Assembly: GCF_963677725.1 (NCBI RefSeq)
Contig: NZ_OY782507.1
Location: forward strand, 558,001 to 622,000
Source: an uncultured Cohaesibacter sp.
GTDB lineage: Bacteria > Pseudomonadota > Alphaproteobacteria > Rhizobiales > Cohaesibacteraceae
Reading direction: 5' to 3'
Length of the DNA: 64,000 bases
The position numbers and the translations under genes were made by a program. Below, piece by piece: positions 56,057-64,000 of the stretch. The number at the start of each line of letters is the position of its first letter. Position 1 is the first letter of the stretch. Below the pieces are notes generated by a model, which saw only the letters and a list, made by a program, of their open reading frames with translations, was not told the origin of the DNA and did no database searches.

Positions 56057-57865
56057 ATGCAGATGTGGCTGACCTTTGCGGTCATCGCCGTCACGATCGT
56101 CTCTTATAGTCTGGAAAGTGTCGCCATCGAGATCACTGCGCTTGGCTCGCTTTTGGCCTTGATGCTGATCTTTGTCGGTCTGCCAACCACGGAACCTGCC
56201 GCAGGGCTGGTGTCTGTGGATGAGCTGCTGGCCGGTTTTGCCAATCCGGCCCTGATGACGGTACTGGCCTTGTTGATCATCGGTCAGGCCCTGTTCCAGA
56301 CCGATGCTCTTGATGGGCCTGCCCAGATGATCACCAGAATGGCGAAAAAATATCGCTATATGGCCTTCATTGGTGTCTATGTGGCGGTGTCCTTCATTTC
56401 AGCTTTCATCAACAATACCCCTGTGGTGGTGATGTTTCTGCCGATCATGACGGTCGTCGCGTCCAATTTGCGCTTTTCCGCCTCCAAGGTCTTGATGCCT
56501 TTGTCCTTTGTGTCGATTCTTGGCGGCATGACGACGATCATCGGCTCCTCGACCAACCTTCTGGTCGCGGAAGCAGCACGCAAAAGCGGGTCGCTCGACC
56601 TGCAATTTTTCGACTTCACCATCATTGGTCTTCTGATCACAAGTCCGGGTGCTTTCTATGCGATGATGATCTTGCCGCGCATCCTGAAAAAGCGCGAGAC
56701 AATGACCGATCAGCTTAGCCAGACCACCGGCAAACAATTCATCGCCCAGATCCCGATTTCCCATGGTGACCGACTGGTCGGTCACAAAGCGGTGGCAGGG
56801 ATGTTCCCGGCGTTGAAGGACATGACGGTGCGGTTGGTTCAGCGCGGTGAAACGCCCTATTTGCCGCCCTTCGACAATGTGACTCTGCAAGTTGGCGACA
56901 CGGTCGTGGTTGCCGCGACCCGTCAGGCGCTGACGCGGGCGCTGAAGGGTGGCCACAATGTTGCGACGGAAGGCACCGAAGAGGATAACGGCCCTCAACC
57001 CTATAAATCCGACTTCACGCTGGCCGAGGTAATTGTCCCCCCGGCCTCACGCATGACAGGACAGACCCTTGAGCAGTCCGGCATGCGCTCCAAGACGAAT
57101 TGTATTGCCATGGGCGTTCAGCGTCGCTCGCGGATGCCAAGGATGGCGATGAGTGACATTCGCCTTGAAGCCGGCGACGTGTTGCTGGTTGGCGGGCCGC
57201 GCGATGATGTGGAAGCCTTGCGGCTCAACAAGGACTTGCTGCTGATCGAACTATCGACCACCGAAGTCCCCCAGCGGCGCTATGCCGCGCGTGCCCTGTT
57301 CATTTTCGTCCTGACCGCATTGGCCGCGTCCAGCGGCCTGATGCCGATTGCGACCGCAGCGCTTGGTGGTGCTTTCCTGATGATCATCGGCAAGTGCCTC
57401 AACTTGCGGCAAGCAGTCCGTGCACTGGACAGCCGGATCTTCATGCTGGTTGGGGCGTCATTGGGCAGCGCCATAGCTTTGCAGGAAACCGGGGGCGCGC
57501 AATATGTCGCCAATGCGGTGGTGGATGCCATGCAGGGTCAACCGACACCGGTGCTTTTGTCCGGACTGTTTTTGCTGATTGCGCTGCTCACCAATATTCT
57601 GTCGAACAATGCAACTGCTGTGCTATTCGCGCCCATTGCCATTGCCATTGCCAACCAGACGGGACTGCCGGTCGAGCCTTTTGTCATCTGCGTCATCTTT
57701 GCGGCCAACTGCTCCTTTGCCACGCCGATTGGTTATCAAACCAATCTGCTTGTGATGGGTCCGGGCCATTATCGGTTTGTGGACTTCCTGATTGGCGGGG
57801 TGCCGTTGATGCTGATTATCTGGCTCAGTTTCAGCGTCATAGCTCCTTGGTATTACGGACTATAA
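56057..57865 (+). CDS. SLC13/DASS-type permease with two central TrkA-C (RCK-C) domains
   Basis: An inner-membrane sodium-coupled anion (dicarboxylate, sulfate or similar) transporter, substrate unknown. The ATG at 56057 gives MQMWLTFAVIAVTIVSYSLESVAIEITALG (602 residues), the usual N-terminus; the longer frame is not membrane-like. The first half has about five helices with the substrate-site hairpin FINNTPVVVMFLP. Two cytosolic RCK-C modules follow (VRLVQRGETPYLPPFDNVTLQVGDTVVVAA; EAGDVLLVGGPRDDVEAL). The second half repeats the fold with ILSNNATAVLFAPIAIAIA and FATPIGYQTNLLVMGPG. The start is uncertain because the ribosome-binding site is weak. Confidence 0.88.
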   Translation: MQMWLTFAVIAVTIVSYSLESVAIEITALGSLLALMLIFVGLPTTEPAAGLVSVDELLAGFANPALMTVLALLIIGQALFQTDALDGPAQMITRMAKKYRYMAFIGVYVAVSFISAFINNTPVVVMFLPIMTVVASNLRFSASKVLMPLSFVSILGGMTTIIGSSTNLLVAEAARKSGSLDLQFFDFTIIGLLITSPGAFYAMMILPRILKKRETMTDQLSQTTGKQFIAQIPISHGDRLVGHKAVAGMFPALKDMTVRLVQRGETPYLPPFDNVTLQVGDTVVVAATRQALTRALKGGHNVATEGTEEDNGPQPYKSDFTLAEVIVPPASRMTGQTLEQSGMRSKTNCIAMGVQRRSRMPRMAMSDIRLEAGDVLLVGGPRDDVEALRLNKDLLLIELSTTEVPQRRYAARALFIFVLTALAASSGLMPIATAALGGAFLMIIGKCLNLRQAVRALDSRIFMLVGASLGSAIALQETGGAQYVANAVVDAMQGQPTPVLLSGLFLLIALLTNILSNNATAVLFAPIAIAIANQTGLPVEPFVICVIFAANCSFATPIGYQTNLLVMGPGHYRFVDFLIGGVPLMLIIWLSFSVIAPWYYGL

Positions 57866-57951
57866 CAACCGACATTCTTTGGCCTGCAAGGACTTTTCAA
57901 TCTTCGACAAACGTGATTTGATGGTGGTTGATGACGTTCTGAAAGGCTTCC

Positions 57952-58698
57952 ATGACAAGGCATCTGATCGACCAACCACAATTTTATTTAACGGCCCCGC
58001 AGGCCTGCCCTTATCTTGAGGGCGAGCATGAACGGAAGATCTTTACCTATCTGGTGGGAGACGATGCTCCGCATTTGAATGATCTATTGAGTGTCGGAGG
58101 GTTTCGCCGCAGTCAGACAATTGCCTATCGTCCTGCCTGTGAAGGCTGTCAGGCCTGCCTATCGGTGCGGGTGGTTGTGCCACAATTCCGCTTTTCCCGT
58201 AACCAGACACGCATCCTCAAACGCAATGCAGATCTGATCGGCTCCATAAAGCCAGCTGAAGCGACGTCAGAGCAATATGCCCTGTTCCAGCGCTATCTGC
58301 AGTCGCGCCATGGCGATGGCGGCATGGTGGACATGGCGATGCAGGATTATGCGGCAATGGTGGAAGAAACCCATATCGACACCTTCCTCATTGAATATCG
58401 CATAAGGGATGCAGACAGCGGCATTACGGGCACCTCAAAAGGCGACTTGATCGGCGTTGCCCTGACCGATCGGCTGAATGATGCCACCTCGATGGTCTAT
58501 AGCTTCTTCCGGCCAGATCTCGATCAGCGCAGTCTGGGCACCTTCTTCATTCTCGATCATATCCGTCGGGCTCAGGCCGAGGGGTTGAGCCATGTTTACC
58601 TTGGTTATTGGGTGAAGAATTCGCAGAAGATGGCCTACAAGACCCGGTTCAAGCCAATGGAGTTTTTAGGCAATGATGGTTGGGAAGCTCTGGATTAG
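57952..58698 (+). CDS. bpt: Aspartate/glutamate leucyltransferase (N-end rule aminoacyl-tRNA-protein transferase)
   Basis: It transfers leucine from tRNA to proteins with N-terminal Asp or Glu, marking them for ClpAP degradation. The 248-residue length and motifs fit Bpt: [22 protein letters not shown] (N-terminal), [18 protein letters not shown] (CxxC), [15 protein letters not shown] and [42 protein letters not shown]. It is not in an obvious operon. Confidence 0.93.
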   Translation: MTRHLIDQPQFYLTAPQACPYLEGEHERKIFTYLVGDDAPHLNDLLSVGGFRRSQTIAYRPACEGCQACLSVRVVVPQFRFSRNQTRILKRNADLIGSIKPAEATSEQYALFQRYLQSRHGDGGMVDMAMQDYAAMVEETHIDTFLIEYRIRDADSGITGTSKGDLIGVALTDRLNDATSMVYSFFRPDLDQRSLGTFFILDHIRRAQAEGLSHVYLGYWVKNSQKMAYKTRFKPMEFLGNDGWEALD

Positions 58699-58787
58699 TG
58701 GCTTAAGCGCTTTGGGTCTCACTTCCGCCATGATAAGCCTTTCATTAGTTTTCAAAGCCTCACACGGGGCCAATCCGATCTGCGCGC

Positions 58788-59870
58788 ATGTGTATGAGTC
58801 GCTCCGCGCATGACCAAAGACAAGGCCCCTTTGCAACGATGATGTCCCGCCTTCGCGTCCTGCTTGACTGTCTGATTTTTGCAGGACTGTGTGCTGCTGC
58901 CCTCTTAACCTTGTCAGGCCTTCTGGGCGCTTTCGTGCCCGCACTGGATCTGATCAATCATTTTCAATTGCCGCTCTTTTTGAGTGGGGTTTTGGCATTT
59001 GCCATGACCTTTTTCTGGCCTTATCGCTTCCCGGGTATGAAGCGTCCCGCGCAAGCGCTGCTTCTGGCTGCTCTGGTTGCATCTGGTGGGTTGATTGGCA
59101 CGGAAGCCGTCAAACGGCTGACCGTGAGCGCCCAAAGTGACGATGCGCTGGCTGCGGCCAACATGCGCTCACTTAAATATCTCAGTTTCAACATCTATCT
59201 GGGGACTTGGGACGGGGTGGGCCTTGCCGAAACCGTCCGACGCTATGATCCGGACATTGCCACTTTGCAGGAATATGCCCCTAAGCGCTTTCGGCGACAA
59301 CCGAACCTGAAACGCGATTATCCCTATCAGGCGCGTTGTGGCAATTGGCGCCGCTGCACGCTGGCAATCCTCTCCAAGCATCCGATGGACGAGATTCAAC
59401 GCTTTGACCTAGGCCCGCCGGTGACGCGCAATCCGATGCATGGAAAAATGCTTGCCGCGACAGTGCGCGTCAAAGGCTCCGCGCCCATTCGCATCTACAA
59501 TGTTCATCTTGCCTGGCCCCTTCCCGTTGCCCAGCAACAGCGGCAGATGCAGGAGATTGCAGAGATCATCAACCGCGAGCGCACGCGTTATCCGCAACAG
59601 GTGCTAAGTGGGGATTTCAATTCCACCGGTTGGGCCTTCAGCATTGATCAGTTGGCGAAGGATGCAGGCATGAGTCGGCAAAGCCATTTCGTGCCAACCT
59701 TCCCCTCGCCCAATTCGCGCCTCAAGGGCTTTTTGCAGCTCCCCGCCTTTCTCAGCCTTGACCATATCATGGTTAGCCCACCGCTTTCGACCGGTCCGGT
59801 TGTGCGGGTGGCGACAAGAATTGGCGATCACTGGCCTATTCTGACAGATCTCTATGTCCCGAAACAATAA
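58788..59870 (+). CDS. Membrane-anchored endonuclease/exonuclease/phosphatase-family protein
   Basis: A 360-residue protein with three N-terminal membrane helices (about 20-45, 55-78, 85-105) and a periplasmic EEP domain. Catalytic-type motifs are LKYLSFNIYLGT, IATLQEYAP (metal-binding Glu), VHLAWPLP, LSGDFNSTGW (Asp/Asn), FLSLDHIMV and GDHWPILTDL (His). A CGNWRRC pair may form a disulfide. It probably acts on a phosphodiester or phospholipid outside the cytosol; the substrate is unknown. The first ATG has no clear ribosome-binding site, so a start 51 bases later is possible. Confidence 0.82.
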   Translation: MCMSRSAHDQRQGPFATMMSRLRVLLDCLIFAGLCAAALLTLSGLLGAFVPALDLINHFQLPLFLSGVLAFAMTFFWPYRFPGMKRPAQALLLAALVASGGLIGTEAVKRLTVSAQSDDALAAANMRSLKYLSFNIYLGTWDGVGLAETVRRYDPDIATLQEYAPKRFRRQPNLKRDYPYQARCGNWRRCTLAILSKHPMDEIQRFDLGPPVTRNPMHGKMLAATVRVKGSAPIRIYNVHLAWPLPVAQQQRQMQEIAEIINRERTRYPQQVLSGDFNSTGWAFSIDQLAKDAGMSRQSHFVPTFPSPNSRLKGFLQLPAFLSLDHIMVSPPLSTGPVVRVATRIGDHWPILTDLYVPKQ

Positions 59871-59908
59871 AGCCGCCCTGAAGCCACTATGGTTTGAAGG
59901 CGGCTTGG
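59869..59908 (-). terminator. Hairpin between the EEP-family gene and parC, probable terminator
   Basis: Stem AAGCCGCC (59870-59877) / GGCGGCTT (59899-59906), with an inner AAGCC/GGTTT stem. On the minus strand it is followed by TTATTGTTT. It lies about 25 bases beyond the parC stop and directly after the EEP stop. Confidence 0.6.
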
Positions 59909-59931
59909 TATTCTGAGCGGCAACTGGAGGC

Positions 59932-62172
59932 CTAGTTGCTGAACTTGTTGCTGCGCGGGAAGCCATTGGGCGGCATTCTGCCGGCCTGCGCTCTATCGCC
60001 GCGCCATTCGGTGAGATCATCGAGCGAGCGCTGGAAGGTGCGGCCCGAACTGTCATGCCAGCTCAGCCCTTCTTCGCCGACAAAGACCTTGACGTCGGAG
60101 ATGCCACCATCCTTGTAGCGCTGGAGCATGACGCCGCGCCCGCGGTTCATTTCTGGCAGTTGCTCAAGCGGGAAGACCAGCATCTTGCGATTCTGGCCGA
60201 TAACGGCGACATGATCGCCGTTGGCCTCAACGCAAATCTTGGCTTCACCCGGCGCGGAGACATTGAGCACCTGCTTGCCTTTTCGCGTGTTGGCAATCAG
60301 GGCGTCCTCGCTGGTCACAAATCCACGGCCATCGGTCGCCGCAAGCAAGAGCTTGCGTGCCGGTTTGTGCACGAAGAGATGCACCACATCGATGCCAGGT
60401 TCCATATCGACCATCACGCGAATGGGTTCGCCGTGACCACGGCCACCGGGCAGCTTGTCCGCCTGCAAGGTATAGAAGCGCCCATCGGTCGCCATGATCA
60501 AGACCTTGTCGGTGGTCTCCGCATGGACGGTAAATTTCAGCTTGTCGCCATCCTTGAAATTGAGGCTTGTATTGTCGGCAATGTGACCACGCAGGGCGCG
60601 GATCCAGCCTTTTTCCGACAGCACCACGGTGACTGGCTCACGCTCGACCATGGCGAGGTTGATATCCTCGATGTCGCGCTCTGCGGCTGAGCCAAAGCTG
60701 GTGCGGCGGCGACCAAGTTCTGTGTCGGGGCCGAAGATCTTGTAGATCTCGCGAATTTGCTGGGCGATCCGATTCCACTGCAATTCGTCAGACCCAAGCA
60801 TTTCGATCAGCGCGGCCCGCTCCTTGCTCAGGGTGTCATGCTCGGTGCGGATCTCCATTTCCTCAAGCTTGCGCAAGGAGCGAAGGCGCATATTGAGGAT
60901 CGCATCGGCCTGCACCTCTGTGAGGTTGAAGGCCTTCATCAACTCCGCCCTTGGCTCATCCTCAAAGCGGATGATGCGGATGACTTCATCGAGATTGAGA
61001 TAGGCGATCAGATAGCCGTCGAGCACTTCGAGGCGATGCTCGATCTTGCCCAACCGATAGCGCGAGCGGCGCTGTAAGACGACCCGGCGGTGATTCAGCC
61101 ACTGGCGCAGCACATCACGCAGGCTCAACACGCGCGGCACCCCTAGATCATTGAGCACATTCATGTTGAGCTGAATGCGGCTCTCCAGATCGGTGAGCTT
61201 GAACAAGGCTTCCATCAAGAGGTCCGGATCGACGGTGCGGTTCTTTGGTTCCAGCACGACGCGGATGTCTTCGGCGGATTCGTCGCGCACATCGACCAGA
61301 AGCGGCAACTTACGGTTCTGAATCAAGTCGGCTATCCGCTCGATCAGGCGGGATTTTTGCACCTGATAGGGAATTTCGGTGACGACGATCTGATAGGCGC
61401 CACGGGCCAGCTCTTCCTTCTCCCACTTGGCACGGACACGGAAGCCACCGCGACCGGTTTGGTAAGCTTCAAGGATCTGCTCTTTGGTTTCCACCAATAC
61501 GCCACCGGTGGGGAAATCTGGTCCTGGCACCAGTTCGAGCAGCTTGTCGTCTGTGCAATTGGGATATTTGATCAAGTGAAGCGCGGCTTCACACAATTCC
61601 GATGCATTGTGTGGCGGGATGGCCGTTGCCATACCGACCGCGATGCCATTGGAGCCATTGGCCAACAGATTGGGGAAGTTGGCAGGAAGGACAATCGGTT
61701 CCTTGTCCTCGCCATCATAGGTCTCGCGGAAGTCGACTGCGTCCTCATCGATGCCTTCGAGCATCAGGCGCGCGACTTCAGTCATCCGGGTTTCGGTGTA
61801 ACGCATCGCGGCGGCGCTATCGCCATCGATGTTTCCGAAGTTGCCCTGTCCATCGACCATCGGAAAACGCGAGGCGAAATCCTGCGCCAAGCGAACGAGC
61901 GCGTCATAGACCGCCTGATCGCCGTGGGGGTGGTATTTACCGATCACATCACCAACCACGCGGGCCGATTTCTTGAAGCCCGCGGTGGGATCCATTTTCA
62001 GCTGGCGCATGGCATAGAGAATGCGTCGGTGGACAGGTTTCAACCCGTCCCGCACATCTGGCAAGGCACGTTGCGTGATCGTTGACAAGGCATAGGCCAG
62101 ATACCGCTCTTCAAGCGCTTCGCGCAGGTTGATGGTTTCCAGCTCGCCAGACTGTATAATTTCATTTCCCAT
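59932..62172 (-). CDS. parC: DNA topoisomerase IV subunit A
   Basis: The decatenating type IIA topoisomerase subunit. The 746 residues start with [73 protein letters not shown] is the QRDR-type region, and the catalytic Tyr lies in [28 protein letters not shown] follows, and the C-terminal beta-pinwheel carries repeats. Length and the absence of a GyrA box favour ParC over GyrA. Confidence 0.95.
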   Translation of the reverse strand: MGNEIIQSGELETINLREALEERYLAYALSTITQRALPDVRDGLKPVHRRILYAMRQLKMDPTAGFKKSARVVGDVIGKYHPHGDQAVYDALVRLAQDFASRFPMVDGQGNFGNIDGDSAAAMRYTETRMTEVARLMLEGIDEDAVDFRETYDGEDKEPIVLPANFPNLLANGSNGIAVGMATAIPPHNASELCEAALHLIKYPNCTDDKLLELVPGPDFPTGGVLVETKEQILEAYQTGRGGFRVRAKWEKEELARGAYQIVVTEIPYQVQKSRLIERIADLIQNRKLPLLVDVRDESAEDIRVVLEPKNRTVDPDLLMEALFKLTDLESRIQLNMNVLNDLGVPRVLSLRDVLRQWLNHRRVVLQRRSRYRLGKIEHRLEVLDGYLIAYLNLDEVIRIIRFEDEPRAELMKAFNLTEVQADAILNMRLRSLRKLEEMEIRTEHDTLSKERAALIEMLGSDELQWNRIAQQIREIYKIFGPDTELGRRRTSFGSAAERDIEDINLAMVEREPVTVVLSEKGWIRALRGHIADNTSLNFKDGDKLKFTVHAETTDKVLIMATDGRFYTLQADKLPGGRGHGEPIRVMVDMEPGIDVVHLFVHKPARKLLLAATDGRGFVTSEDALIANTRKGKQVLNVSAPGEAKICVEANGDHVAVIGQNRKMLVFPLEQLPEMNRGRGVMLQRYKDGGISDVKVFVGEEGLSWHDSSGRTFQRSLDDLTEWRGDRAQAGRMPPNGFPRSNKFSN

Positions 62173-62229
62173 GAGGAGATACCTATAGAATCAGGGCGAT
62201 TCGTGCAATCTTTGTGCCGAACGAAGCTG

Positions 62230-62970
62230 TTAGTCTTCCAAGGTGAGATCACGGCGGACCGCATCGATGAAATTCTGCCGCAGACCGGGGGCATTTTTGT
62301 CAGCCGGACCATAGATGTGCTTTTCGAGAAAAAAGCCGCTTAACCGGAAACCTTGGGCAATTTCGTCAAAGGCGAGACGGTTGGATGCCGCTTGCCCACG
62401 CAGGAAAGCCGGCAGGGGTAGCATGCGGTCATGATAGGGCGCGCCCGCCTCCCGGCAGACCGCCCTGCCCGATTTGGGCGAGACATAGATGAGATCATCC
62501 GTCACCCCGCTTGCGGCGCATTTGTCCAGCGACAGGCCGTAACCAAGCTCGGACAACAAAGCCAGCTCGTAGCGGACCATCAACTCGCCCGCCACGTCGC
62601 CTTCCCTGAATTCATCGACGATCACTTCGAGTGCCTGAAAGAGATAGGGGTGCGGATCGCGTTCGGGCAACAGGCGGGTGAGATCTGCAATGAACTGGAT
62701 GCCGTAGGTGCCCATCGGTTTGGCCATCAGGGCGGCGGCTCGTGAGGTGGTCAGCTCAATTGCGAATTGGCCCACATGATTTTCCAACCGCGCGCGCCAA
62801 GTGACTGAGAGCCCATTGCCCGGCTGAAGCACCGGCTGAAGCCGCTTGGAACGGCCGCCGCGCACCAGCCCCAGATGCCGACCATGGGTGCGCGTCATCA
62901 CTTCCAGCAAAACCGAGGTTTCGCCATGCTTGCGCGTTCCCAAAATGATTGCCTCGTCGGTCCATTCCAT
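62230..62970 (-). CDS. recO: DNA repair protein RecO
   Basis: It binds single-stranded DNA and loads RecA with RecR. The start is the ATG at 62970 (MEWTDEAIILGTRKHGETSVLLEVMTRTHGRHLGLVRGG, 246 residues); a longer frame runs into a repeat-containing region. An OB-fold N-terminus is followed by a helical domain and FRLSGFFLEKHIYGPADKNAPGLRQNFIDAV at the end. One cysteine of the zinc-finger set is retained (DKCAASG), so the usual four-Cys zinc site is incomplete, as in many alphaproteobacteria. It lies downstream of era across the repeat region. Confidence 0.92.
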   Translation of the reverse strand: MEWTDEAIILGTRKHGETSVLLEVMTRTHGRHLGLVRGGRSKRLQPVLQPGNGLSVTWRARLENHVGQFAIELTTSRAAALMAKPMGTYGIQFIADLTRLLPERDPHPYLFQALEVIVDEFREGDVAGELMVRYELALLSELGYGLSLDKCAASGVTDDLIYVSPKSGRAVCREAGAPYHDRMLPLPAFLRGQAASNRLAFDEIAQGFRLSGFFLEKHIYGPADKNAPGLRQNFIDAVRRDLTLED

Positions 62971-63057
62971 GGGGCGACTTTGGGCTGATTTGAGACAAAA
63001 GGAAAGAGAGGGCAAGCGTTTTCAAAGCGGCATATTTGGCAGGTGCCGCACGCTGTA

Positions 63058-63235
63058 GGTGTTTTCTTTGAAAACACCTGCCGCTGAGAGGACGGCAGGT
63101 GTGGCAACATCGCTATGCGTTTGGCTTTGCCAAACGCTTGGCTCTCGGTGTTTCTTCGAAACACCTGCCGCTGAAGGACCCGTGTGTGCGGCACCTTCGC
63201 TGTGCGTTTGGCTTTGCCAAACGCTTGGGCCAAAC
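63058..63235. repeat. Tandem imperfect repeat of paired palindromes between era and recO
   Basis: Two adjacent units of about 89 bases (63058-63146 and 63147-63235). Each begins with a GGTGTTTTC/GAAAACACC-type hairpin (63058-63078; 63147-63165), continues CCTGCCGCTGA, and ends with an identical 21-base palindrome, stem GCGTTTGGC, loop TTT (63117-63137; 63204-63224). A third half palindrome (CCAAACGC) touches the era stop codon. Protein frames across it are repeat artefacts. Confidence 0.8.
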
Positions 63236-63236
63236 G

Positions 63237-64000
63237 CTAGACGGGGAAATCGATGCCCATTTCGCGGTAGCGTTCCGGATCGTCGACCCAGCGTTCGCGG
63301 ACCTTAACGAAGAGAAACAGGTGAACCTTGGTCTCCAAGAGTTCCTGCAATTCTTCGCGGGCGGCCATGGAGATCGCCTTGATCGACTTGCCCCCCTTGC
63401 CCAACACAATCATTTTCTGATTGCCGCGTTCGACATAGATGACCTGCTCGATGCGCACCGAACCATCATCTTTCTGCTCCCATTTCTCCGTCTCGACGGT
63501 GGAGGAATAAGGCAGCTCCTGATGGAGGCGCAGGAAAACCTTTTCGCGCGTGATTTCAGAAGCCAGCTGGCGCATGGGCAAATCCGAAATCATGTCTTCA
63601 GGATAGAGCCATGGGCCTTTTGGCATTTGATCGGCGAAATAGTCGAGCAAATCTTCTGTATGGTCGCCATTGAGCGCCGAGACCATGAAGGTTTGATCGA
63701 AGGGCACCGCATCATTGATCTTTTGGGCCAGCGCCAACAAGCTGTCGCGCTTGACCAGATCAATCTTGTTGAGGATCAGCACTCTAGGCAGCTTGATATC
63801 TTCAAGGCGCTCGAGGATTTTCTCGATCTGCTCGGTGACACCTTTACGGGCATCGACAATCAGGCCGATGCAGTCCGCATCCTTGGCGCCCCCCCAAGCG
63901 GTGTTGACCATGGCGGTCTCAAGGCGACGTTTGGGCGCAAAGATACCCGGCGTGTCAACAAAGATGACCTGCTTGTCGTCTTTCAACGCAATGCCACGGA
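63237..64000 (-). CDS. era: GTPase Era, C-terminal part (5' truncated by window edge)
   Basis: An Era-type GTPase for 30S ribosome maturation. The frame is open to the window end (RGIALKDDKQVIFVDTPGIF), so the first residues and the G1 P-loop are missing. Visible are G3 DTPG, G4 in LILNKIDL, G5-region VSALNGD, and the KH domain EQVIYVERGNQKMIVLGKGGKSIKAISMAAREELQELL. RERWVDDPERYREMGI follows at the end. The stop lies in the end of the palindromic repeat. Confidence 0.95.
   Translation of the reverse strand, partial: RGIALKDDKQVIFVDTPGIFAPKRRLETAMVNTAWGGAKDADCIGLIVDARKGVTEQIEKILERLEDIKLPRVLILNKIDLVKRDSLLALAQKINDAVPFDQTFMVSALNGDHTEDLLDYFADQMPKGPWLYPEDMISDLPMRQLASEITREKVFLRLHQELPYSSTVETEKWEQKDDGSVRIEQVIYVERGNQKMIVLGKGGKSIKAISMAAREELQELLETKVHLFLFVKVRERWVDDPERYREMGIDFPV

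Noticed and set aside
63058-63235. Possible CRISPR array
   Set aside because: Only two imperfect tandem units without unique spacers, composed of palindromes; no cas genes in the window.

Overview
The window reads as chromosomal DNA of an alphaproteobacterium of the order Hyphomicrobiales (Rhizobiales). The evidence is the alphaproteobacterial gene orders glyA-nrdR-ribD-ribE-ribH-nusB-thiL and DUF177-plsX-fabH-ihfA-merR, the LdtR/L,D-transpeptidase pair, and small families typical of the order (DUF2842, DUF6163, DUF6898). A marine Cohaesibacter-like genome is my guess; no rRNA is present to confirm it. There is no phage, insertion sequence, integrase or CRISPR array in the window.

Layout. 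0-9.3 kb is housekeeping and metabolism: glycerol catabolism (glpD partial, glpK), ribosomal proteins S9/L13, a thioesterase, an enoyl-CoA hydratase, a CoA-binding protein, O-acetylhomoserine sulfhydrylase and heme A synthase. 9.3-13.5 kb is an exopolysaccharide locus whose Wzc-like protein has lost its kinase P-loop, with a short Wza-like lipoprotein and an initiating sugar transferase. A tRNA-Pro(GGG) follows at 13.58 kb.

14.0-30.5 kb is the unusual part and looks accessory. It opens with an apparent operon: a NOX/ferric-reductase-like membrane flavocytochrome, a 1092-residue exported cytochrome with four CxxCH motifs, an OmpA-domain protein, and two exported caspase-like proteases whose reading frames overlap. 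It continues with two divergent ClpP-like exported proteins, two more caspase-like proteases of a different subtype, a second OmpA-domain protein and an unrecognised secreted basic protein. Four of these proteins (the cytochrome and three caspases) end in related DUF4384-like beta modules. Six putative exported proteases beside trans-membrane electron-transfer proteins suggest an undescribed cell-envelope redox/proteolysis system. That functional link is inference.

30.8-46.6 kb returns to core genes: ppk2, a short flagellar-rod-like protein, merR, ihfA, fabH, plsX, DUF177, a cytochrome bc1 chaperone, a BamE/OmlA-like lipoprotein, the riboflavin/nusB/thiL operon, nrdR, glyA, a DUF6898 protein and a Tat-exported L,D-transpeptidase. 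47-51.4 kb holds its probable regulator ldtR and a valine (isobutyryl-CoA) degradation operon. 51.7-64 kb holds hemB, an acetyltransferase, a threonine dehydratase, a candidate small RNA with an exposed anti-Shine-Dalgarno loop, an RDD protein, an SLC13-type transporter, the N-end-rule transferase bpt, an EEP-family protein, parC, recO and partial era. A tandem palindromic repeat separates recO from era.
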